Assembly: GCA_029250425.1 (NCBI GenBank)
Contig: JAQXFF010000032.1
Coordinates: 1-5,449 of the forward strand
Reading direction: 5' to 3'
Origin: Candidatus Thalassarchaeaceae archaeon
GTDB taxonomy: Archaea; Thermoplasmatota; Poseidoniia; Poseidoniales; Thalassarchaeaceae
Length of the DNA: 5,449 nt
Shown: positions 1 to 4,235 of the stretch, in pieces
How the letters are laid out: the number at the start of each line of letters is the position of its first letter
How positions within the stretch are numbered: position 1 is the stretch's first letter
Program-made: the position numbers and the translations under genes
The notes under the pieces: generated by a model
Seen by the model: only the letters and a program-made list of their open reading frames with translations
Told to the model about the DNA's origin: nothing
Databases searched by the model: none

Positions 1-200
1 TGTAAGTGCATACTATTCTCACGATTCCGATGAGAAACAAGTGCGTCGATTTCGATAAATGAATCCGGGTCAAGTAGTGAGTCAATTCTCTCACGAGCGG
101 TAGCTCTGCCTGCTGCTCGAAGGGCTTCAAGGCGTGCGAAGCCACCTCCTGCAGAGGCTTGAGTTCGGCGCCAAGCCAACTCCTCCGCATCGTTCCCCAT
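1..200 (-). CDS. Acyl-CoA carboxylase carboxyltransferase (beta) subunit, N-terminal part, cut by window edge
   Basis: Sixty-six codons plus two bases are visible, open to the left edge. The family's normal length is about 510-520 residues, so only the extreme N-terminus is here. The translation starts MGNDAEELAWRR, has a GGG stretch at about residues 18-20, then TARERIDSLLDPDSFIEID at about 33-51 and a VSHR segment. The TARERID..LLD..SF.E.D block is the N-terminal signature of biotin-dependent carboxyltransferases (propionyl-CoA, methylmalonyl-CoA and acetyl-CoA carboxylase beta subunits). These move carboxyl from carboxybiotin to an acyl-CoA in the cytoplasm. The acyl-CoA specificity cannot be told from this fragment. 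The ATG at 200 is preferred because GGAG (minus strand, 210-207) lies 6 bases upstream; an in-frame ATG at 212 is the alternative. The gene lies 77 bases downstream of gatD on the same strand. A perfect hairpin covers its Shine-Dalgarno sequence. Family assignment is firm, substrate is not. Confidence 0.86.
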   Translation of the reverse strand, partial: MGNDAEELAWRRTQASAGGGFARLEALRAAGRATARERIDSLLDPDSFIEIDALVSHRNRENSMHL

Positions 201-202
201 AT

Positions 203-221
203 CGCTCTCCATAGGAGAGCG
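203..221 (-). promoter_or_regulatory. Perfect 8-bp inverted repeat over the ribosome binding site of the carboxyltransferase gene
   Basis: CGCTCTCC (203-210) and GGAGAGCG (214-221) are exact reverse complements separated by ATA. In the minus-strand transcript this folds as an 8-bp stem with a UAU loop. The 3' arm contains the GGAG Shine-Dalgarno sequence that lies 6 bases before the ATG at 200, and the loop and stem include the alternative ATG at 212. There is no T-run after the stem in either direction, so an intrinsic terminator is unlikely. It could be an RNA element hiding the ribosome site, or a DNA operator. The repeat is seen directly; its function is inferred. Confidence 0.6.
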
Positions 222-251
222 GTCTTTGATGAAAGTGGTAAATTACAAAAG

Positions 252-289
252 AATTATTCAATTGGAAAATCAAATTATCAATTGAAAAT
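252..289. repeat. Imperfect AT-rich direct repeat at the gatD 3' end
   Basis: AATTATTCAATTGGAAAAT (252-270) and AATTATCAATTGAAAAT (273-289) are two copies offset by about 21 bases, differing by two single-base gaps. Each carries the palindrome CAATTG. The right copy overlaps the last codons and stop codon of gatD (stop at 280-278). The left copy falls in the gap before the carboxyltransferase gene. On the minus strand the region gives short T-runs, so it may serve as an archaeal T-rich transcription stop for gatD, as the AT-rich promoter of the next gene, or both. Confidence 0.5.
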
Positions 290-1606
290 TGAAGATTTGT
301 TTTCCCCACATAAATCAGCACCCCAACCTGTCCGGACATCTTGTCCTGTTGACAGTAAGAAATGCAATTTCACTAGAGATGTATCAGGGCCAGTAGTCGC
401 ATGATTTCCGATGATCCCAAGTTCCAGTTGATCTCTGCCTTTGCTGTATACGTCCATGTGAATTGGTCCGTGAATGCATTGCGTTGCCATCACAGCAATT
501 CCGCCCTTTGAACAATATTCGGAAACAGCATCGCGCATTGCAATATTTTCGGGGCTATCGTCGTTAGGGTCTTCGATTGGTAGGTGGCCTAGGCCAGTTC
601 CGTGGAATAATATAGCGTCATATTTTGAAGCGAACTGAATCTGATCTGGAAACATATGAGGCCCTGCGACAAGTTGGAGAATACGTTTACTTTCATCAAA
701 AGTGATTGGGGCAGATGCAATATCTCGCGTAGGTGTTTTCGCTTCCATATCGATATGACATTCACCGCCGCGCCCTACTGTAATCGTCCCAAGGGGCTGA
801 GCATTGATCCCTTGGAATGCATCTCGTTTGCTTGAATGGAATTTTCGAGTGGAACATCCAGGCATAATTGCACATACGCCATCGTCGCTACCCGCATGCA
901 TTATGATGACACTTGCGTCGCCATTTTCGCCTGTTGGTGCGGGGCCATGTGCGGCCCAATGTACGGCTGCAAGAAGATTTTCAGTCCCATCTGTCGAGCC
1001 TCTGTCACTGCTACGTTGTGAGCCCGTGAACGCAATCCGTCCAGGTGGTCTTTCACCAGAACCAGCCCAAGCGAAAGCTGCTGCTGCTGCTGAATAGTGC
1101 ATTGTATCGGTGCCATGGGTGACTACGACTCCCACTGCACCTGAATCAAACGCTTTCTTGGCAGCCATCATCATTGCATTCCAATGTCGTGCCCGGATGT
1201 CGTCCGACCACATGTTGCCCAATTTCATCGTTCGAATGCGGGCGTGGTTGGCTAGTTCAGGAATGGTGTCAAGAAGTTCTTCAGGTTCAAATCTTGCAGC
1301 GACAGCCCCAGTGACATAATCGACTTTGGATGCGATTGTTCCACCCGTGTGTAATATCCAAACTTCAGGTAGATCCGAGTCTTCGTTTGGATTGGGATTC
1401 AATGTCACCTCGGGTAATATTGCAGGGCCAATCATTGTAATTTCAGATATTTCGGATTCTGCAAAGGTCACATTGTATCCATTGTCCAATTTGACAGTCA
1501 CGTGTCCGCTTGCCGATGGTGCAAGCAAGATTCCTTCATGGGTGACATCACCCTCTGGTGTCGTTGCTGTAAAGCGTACACGATCACCACTCTCAGGGCT
1601 ACCCAT
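278..1606 (-). CDS. gatD: Glutamyl-tRNA(Gln) amidotransferase subunit D
   Basis: GatD is the asparaginase-like subunit of the archaeal GatDE enzyme. It releases ammonia from glutamine so that GatE can convert Glu-tRNA(Gln) to Gln-tRNA(Gln) in the cytoplasm. The 442-residue product begins MGSPESGDRVRF. An N-terminal beta domain (about 1-75, with KLDNGYNV near 39-46) precedes the asparaginase fold. TGGTIAS at 87-93 supplies catalytic Thr90, HGTDTM at 164-169 supplies Thr166 and Asp167, and HSSKRDAF supplies Lys260. These match the Thr-Thr-Asp-Lys set of the asparaginase/GatD family. HGTGLGH and the C-terminal TSLVKL segment are also typical of GatD, separating it from plain asparaginases. Length is normal. 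The ATG at 1606 is chosen; an in-frame TTG at 1636 would add ten residues and has no Shine-Dalgarno sequence. The ATG lacks one too. No gatE is visible; the next gene is a carboxyltransferase. Confidence 0.95.
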   Translation of the reverse strand: MGSPESGDRVRFTATTPEGDVTHEGILLAPSASGHVTVKLDNGYNVTFAESEISEITMIGPAILPEVTLNPNPNEDSDLPEVWILHTGGTIASKVDYVTGAVAARFEPEELLDTIPELANHARIRTMKLGNMWSDDIRARHWNAMMMAAKKAFDSGAVGVVVTHGTDTMHYSAAAAAFAWAGSGERPPGRIAFTGSQRSSDRGSTDGTENLLAAVHWAAHGPAPTGENGDASVIIMHAGSDDGVCAIMPGCSTRKFHSSKRDAFQGINAQPLGTITVGRGGECHIDMEAKTPTRDIASAPITFDESKRILQLVAGPHMFPDQIQFASKYDAILFHGTGLGHLPIEDPNDDSPENIAMRDAVSEYCSKGGIAVMATQCIHGPIHMDVYSKGRDQLELGIIGNHATTGPDTSLVKLHFLLSTGQDVRTGWGADLCGENKSSIFN

Positions 1607-1636
1607 GGCGTGTTGGGGGGCCAGACATCTATTCAA

Positions 1637-1695
1637 CCGAACGGTCTGCTTGAATGGATATACTCATATTCCGTAGTTCAGTCGAAGCCTCCGTT
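1637..1695. promoter_or_regulatory. Compact divergent promoter between gatD and tRNA-Met
   Basis: The 59 bases contain GGATATACTCATATTCC (1656-1672), which has TATA-like tracts readable on both strands. On the plus strand the ATATA core lies about 35 bases before the tRNA 5' end, giving a predicted start a few bases upstream of the mature tRNA. On the minus strand TATATCC (1662-1656) predicts a start near 1634, about 28 bases before the gatD ATG. Placement relies on the usual archaeal TATA spacing of about 26 bases; no start site is proven. Confidence 0.4.
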
Positions 1696-1824
1696 GCCGG
1701 GGTGGCGTAGTTGGTGGCGCGTCGGACTCATAGGACACCTGCAAAGGAATAAGATGAGCGCGATAAACCTCGAAATGTCTGAGACATCCGAAGGTCACGG
1801 GTTCGAGCCCCGTTCCCGGCACCA
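1696..1824 (+). tRNA. Elongator tRNA-Met (CAT) with a 37/38 intron and encoded CCA
   Basis: Exon 1 (1696-1732) and exon 2 (1786-1824) form a complete cloverleaf. The acceptor GCCGGGG (1696-1702) pairs with TCCCGGC (1814-1820), with one G-T. A D arm spans 1705-1720, with stem GCG/CGC plus a T-G pair. The anticodon stem is TCGGA/TCCGA (1722-1726, 1787-1791). The anticodon loop is CTCATA plus A, with CAT at 1729-1731. The T stem is ACGGG/CCCGT around TTCGAGC. A73 is followed by an encoded CCA. The anticodon stem lacks the three G-C pairs of initiator tRNA, which, with the archaeal habit of an intron in this gene, points to elongator Met. A tRNA-Ile2 read through CAT is the less likely alternative. 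It decodes internal AUG. Confidence 0.93.
1733..1785 (+). other. Archaeal tRNA intron with canonical bulge-helix-bulge splice sites
   Basis: The 53-base intron interrupts the anticodon loop after A37. All parts of the strict motif are visible. The outer helix is the anticodon stem. The central 4-bp helix is CTCA (1727-1730) with TGAG (1780-1783). A 3-base bulge TAG (1731-1733) is cut after TA, and a 3-base bulge ACA (1784-1786) is cut after AC. The inner intron helix is GACA (1734-1737) with TGTC (1776-1779). The tRNA splicing endonuclease would remove it and a ligase would join the exons. An internal ATGAG (1754-1758) can also pair with exon CTCAT, a competing fold. Confidence 0.92.
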
Positions 1825-1901
1825 TCAAAATGTCAAGGCGTAGCACTGTCAATTGGAATTATCCTCAGTTTGTCCAGCCGAACCCATCATAGGCGGGCTA
1901 G

Positions 1902-1916
1902 CACCCCATAGGGGTG
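1902..1916 (+). promoter_or_regulatory. Perfect 6-bp inverted repeat over the ribosome binding site of the membrane-protein gene
   Basis: CACCCC (1902-1907) and GGGGTG (1911-1916) are exact reverse complements around ATA. The right arm plus the next base contains GGTGA (1913-1917), a good archaeal Shine-Dalgarno sequence, 5 bases before the ATG at 1923. Folded in RNA, the hairpin would hide that site; read in DNA, it is a 15-base dyad. An AATTGGAATTATCC tract at 1851-1864 is a candidate TATA region upstream. The repeat is seen; the role is inferred. Confidence 0.5.
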
Positions 1917-1922
1917 AGCACC

Positions 1923-2762
1923 ATGGTTGACTTGAGCACTGCAATGGCGGCTGCGGCTGCCAGTGACAAGCGTCGAGGGGGCCGCGATGGTGAGAAAAAA
2001 AGGCCCGGCGGGAAAGTGGGTACCGAACCATTCGACCCAGCCGACCATGTTGCCAAAGAGAAAGCAGATGCTGCTTCGATGTGGCTGGTGTTAGTTTATG
2101 CTGTTCTCGTAGGATTTATCATGCGATATATCATCATGCCAGCAATGAATGAACCTGCTAGTGTATTGTGGTCCTTGCCCTTACTTTTGATCTTCACAAT
2201 CCCTCCAATTCATCGGGTTGTTCTTAGCAAATTCGCGGATCGGTATACGTTTGGAAATTGGTTTCGCGCAACCTTCCTCTATACATTCACATGGTTGGCT
2301 GTTTGTTTTATTCTTGTCAACCCACCTTTGGCAGACATTTCCCCCCCAGAGATTGCAAACAATACCGTTTTTGTTGATTTAGACGACCCCGATTGGAATC
2401 AACCAATTGGCGATTTTGACGCAAGTGAAAACATCACTGAACGTAGATTGGGGCTGGCATTTGCGGTTCGAGACAATATTGATGCAACAAATGTCCAGGT
2501 TCGAGTAGACATGACCTGGTTGGGCAGTTCCATGAATTGGACGGGCACCTCGGATTCAATGAGGGGGCAATGGGATAATTATTCAGATAACGTTTCCAAT
2601 GTGGAAAGCAAATCTACAGATGTACCAATTTTCATTGAATTGCCCGGTGATTTTGAAATTTCAAGTGGCGTCCCTTATACGATCAAAATTACATTGACGC
2701 AAAGTGGTGACCCCTGGGAATTGGAAGAGGTAATCACGCACCGTTTCACGATTGCTCTTTGA
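1923..2762 (+). CDS. Unrecognised membrane protein: basic tail, three helices, glycosylation-rich outer domain
   Basis: I do not recognise a family. The 279-residue product has a basic, disordered-looking N-terminus (KRRGGRDGEKKRPGGK, about 16-31). Three predicted helices follow at about 53-72, 81-100 and 115-134, with a basic loop (RVVLSKFADR and on) between the second and third. Then comes an acidic domain of about 145 residues, probably beta-rich. By the positive-inside rule the tail is cytoplasmic and the C-terminal domain is outside. That domain carries five N-glycosylation sequons (N146, N170, N205, N219, N223), consistent with archaeal surface glycosylation. The ATG at 1923 is preferred over the in-frame GTG at 1914 because GGTGA lies 5 bases before the ATG. 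No catalytic motif is visible. It follows the tRNA by about 100 bases and probably has its own promoter. A sensory, anchoring or adhesion role would be guesswork. Confidence 0.85.
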   Translation: MVDLSTAMAAAAASDKRRGGRDGEKKRPGGKVGTEPFDPADHVAKEKADAASMWLVLVYAVLVGFIMRYIIMPAMNEPASVLWSLPLLLIFTIPPIHRVVLSKFADRYTFGNWFRATFLYTFTWLAVCFILVNPPLADISPPEIANNTVFVDLDDPDWNQPIGDFDASENITERRLGLAFAVRDNIDATNVQVRVDMTWLGSSMNWTGTSDSMRGQWDNYSDNVSNVESKSTDVPIFIELPGDFEISSGVPYTIKITLTQSGDPWELEEVITHRFTIAL

Positions 2763-2880
2763 ATCCACTTTCGCCTATATTCGGGCAACTGCTTCACTTT
2801 CACTTTCAAATTAGTTCCTCCCCTATGAGAACGAAGGTAGTTCGGTGGCCCCGCCTGCTTGAATTACGAAGGGATGCAAT
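2763..2880 (+). promoter_or_regulatory. Intergenic spacer with a possible promoter for the small downstream gene
   Basis: The 118 bases hold a TATA-like CCTATATTC (2774-2782) close to the stop codon of the membrane-protein gene and a short hexamer run TTCACTTTCACTTTCA (2793-2808). No strong hairpin or clear Shine-Dalgarno sequence was found; AAGGGATG (2870-2877) just before the ATG is only a weak candidate. No RNA gene is visible. Confidence 0.25.
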
Positions 2881-3132
2881 ATGCTAAACGACAATACATT
2901 GGAACAACTGACAGAAATGATGGAATCACTTGCCAATCGAGTGATTAGGGGAAATATGGGTGTGACTGTAGACCTACTTTGCTGGACTCCACTTGCCCCA
3001 TTGATTCGGGCTTCAAGACGTGCACGAATCGAATCAAAAACAAACGAATCTCGTTTGCGACAAAAGGCGAGTGCATTGTGCGAAGATGCAACACGTGAAC
3101 ACGCGGATCTTCTCGTTCCGGCTTGGGGTTAA
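2881..3132 (+). CDS. Small unrecognised helical protein (83 residues)
   Basis: I do not recognise this protein. It starts MLNDNTLEQLTEMMESLANR, which looks like an amphipathic helix. A short hydrophobic centre follows (VDLLCWTPLAPLI, about 30-42), then a strongly charged helical stretch rich in Arg, Lys and Glu (about 43-76) and a tail ending PAWG. It has two cysteines (C34, C67), no signal peptide and no convincing membrane segment. Support for it being real: an ATG directly preceded by an in-frame upstream stop, codon choices (GAA, GCA, TCA, CGA, TTG) like its neighbours, and a position filling the gap between two genes. The weak ribosome site counts against. Its TAA (3130-3132) abuts the rfcS stop codon with no spacer. 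Likely cytoplasmic; function unknown. Confidence 0.6.
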   Translation: MLNDNTLEQLTEMMESLANRVIRGNMGVTVDLLCWTPLAPLIRASRRARIESKTNESRLRQKASALCEDATREHADLLVPAWG

Positions 3133-4086
3133 TCAGGCTGACAATTTAGCGCAAATTGATGCGGTCATCGAATCAAGTTGCAAAGCCTCGCCCCCGCCTT
3201 CGACGAGGCGGAAATCAATCAGTGCCATCATCTCAGTAATCTCCAGTTTTTGGAGTTCGGTGAGGAATTCGGCATCATACAAGGCTCTGTGAAGTTGGTT
3301 CACCAAATCAGTTCCAGCCAATCCAAATTGGTCGAGGATTGATCGTAAACGACGTCTTGCGGGGTGGAACCCATCTTCTTTACAAGCCAAAAGGTAGCCG
3401 TGTAATTCTTCTGGAGGGGCGGTTGCTGTCGTTTCGTAGATGAGTGCGCGTGTGACATGTGTGTCTAAACTAGCGCTGACTTGTAATGCTGTAATGGCGC
3501 GCCTAAGATCGCCTAAACTCACGTGAACAATGGCTTCACATGCGTCCTCATCCAATTCGATCCCTTCTGATTTTGCAACCGCTTGAATTTGCATTCGTAC
3601 TTGGTCGTCAGCTAGAGGTCGGAACCGGAAAACAGCACATCTTGACTGAATGGGTTCAATTATTTTTGATGAGTAATTACAGGACAAGATAAAACGACAA
3701 GTTTCAGAATACTGCTCCATGATTCGCCTTAATGCGCCCTGTGCGTCTGCCGTGAGTGCATCAGCTTCATCGAGGAAGATGACTTTGAAATCAACGCCGA
3801 GTGGACTTGTCCGTGCGAATTGCTTGACTTTGGTTCGAATACTCTCAAGTTTCCTCTCATCACTGGCGTTCATTTCCAGTAGATTGTCATTCGATTTTTC
3901 CCCGAAAACATCTGAACATAAAGCCAGTGCCGCAGTTGTCTTTCCGGTGCCGGGTGGTCCTGCGAAAAGTAGGTGTGGAAAGGTCCCTCCTTCACCGTAG
4001 GCAGCCAACCGTTCAACAGTGGCAGTTTGGCCACGAATATCGCGAACAGTCTGGGGACGATGCTTCTCAACCCACATCTTCGACAT
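3133..4086 (-). CDS. rfcS: Replication factor C small subunit (clamp loader ATPase)
   Basis: RfcS forms the ATPase core of the archaeal clamp loader, which with RfcL opens the PCNA ring and loads it on primed DNA. The 317-residue product begins MSKMWVEKHRPQTVRDIRGQ, matching the typical family start W.EK.RP. AAA+ motifs appear in order: Walker A GPPGTGKT at 43-50, Walker B VIFLDEAD at 102-109, sensor 1 SCNYSSK at 135-141, the SRC arginine-finger motif at 148-150, and sensor 2 GDLRRA at 192-197. A helical C-terminal collar domain follows. DEAD rather than DEAH/DEAE in Walker B, the SRC motif and the length fit RfcS rather than RfcL. No intein interrupts it. The ATG at 4086 is chosen because the family signature begins there; a TTG at 4119 would add eleven unconserved-looking residues. 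No clear Shine-Dalgarno sequence precedes it. It diverges from a surface-protein gene. Confidence 0.96.
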   Translation of the reverse strand: MSKMWVEKHRPQTVRDIRGQTATVERLAAYGEGGTFPHLLFAGPPGTGKTTAALALCSDVFGEKSNDNLLEMNASDERKLESIRTKVKQFARTSPLGVDFKVIFLDEADALTADAQGALRRIMEQYSETCRFILSCNYSSKIIEPIQSRCAVFRFRPLADDQVRMQIQAVAKSEGIELDEDACEAIVHVSLGDLRRAITALQVSASLDTHVTRALIYETTATAPPEELHGYLLACKEDGFHPARRRLRSILDQFGLAGTDLVNQLHRALYDAEFLTELQKLEITEMMALIDFRLVEGGGEALQLDSMTASICAKLSA

Positions 4087-4161
4087 CGGAACCGAGGCGT
4101 CGTTTCCGACGGGCCTCAATGAACCTATCCCATCCCAAGATTACCCTCAAAACTCTGTTGC

Positions 4162-4188
4162 CATTGACCATACGTAGTATGGTCGATG
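4162..4188. promoter_or_regulatory. Long dyad in the rfcS / surface-protein divergent spacer
   Basis: GACCATAC (4166-4173) and GTATGGTC (4177-4184) are perfect reverse complements around GTA. After one T/G mismatch the symmetry resumes with CAT (4162-4164) and ATG (4186-4188), so 11 of 12 arm positions match over 27 bases. It sits near the middle of the 149-base spacer, about 75 bases before the rfcS ATG and 47 bases before the surface-protein ATG. No T-run flanks it. It is best read as a candidate operator for a dimeric regulator of one or both genes; an RNA leader hairpin is possible for the plus-strand gene. Confidence 0.6.
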
Positions 4189-4235
4189 AACCGCAATCCA
4201 TTAACAGTAGATTGCTCCGTCCTCATCTGAGGCCC

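Noticed and set aside
1078..1092. CTG trinucleotide run (five units)
   Set aside because: It encodes an alanine tract within a conserved part of GatD and is too short to be a notable microsatellite.
1607..1636. Ten-residue N-terminal extension of GatD from a TTG codon
   Set aside because: No Shine-Dalgarno sequence, and the extension lies at or before the predicted transcription start; the ATG at 1606 fits the family's N-terminal domain.
1326..1676. Open plus-strand frame of 116 codons, and others at 804-1097 and 1110-1319
   Set aside because: All lie antisense within gatD or its promoter, whose catalytic motifs prove the minus frame; no ribosome site or recognisable product.
1751..1782. 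Possible box C/D guide RNA in the tRNA intron (AAGATGA as box C, CTGA as box D)
   Set aside because: The box C has one mismatch, there are no internal C'/D' boxes, and the CTGA largely follows from the splice-motif helix; evidence too weak.
1502..1852. Open frames on both strands across the tRNA-Met gene
   Set aside because: They read through the tRNA exons and intron, which form a complete cloverleaf; translated tRNA is not coding.
2793..2808. TTCACTTTCACTTTCA hexamer run as a repeat element
   Set aside because: Fewer than three full units; likely chance in a T-rich spacer.
3719..4000. Open plus-strand frame of 93 codons, and 3020-3292
   Set aside because: Shadows of rfcS; the latter also overlaps the better-supported small gene in another frame.
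4087..4119. Eleven-residue N-terminal extension of RfcS from a TTG codon
   Set aside because: The family signature begins at the ATG at 4086; the extra residues do not resemble clamp-loader sequence.
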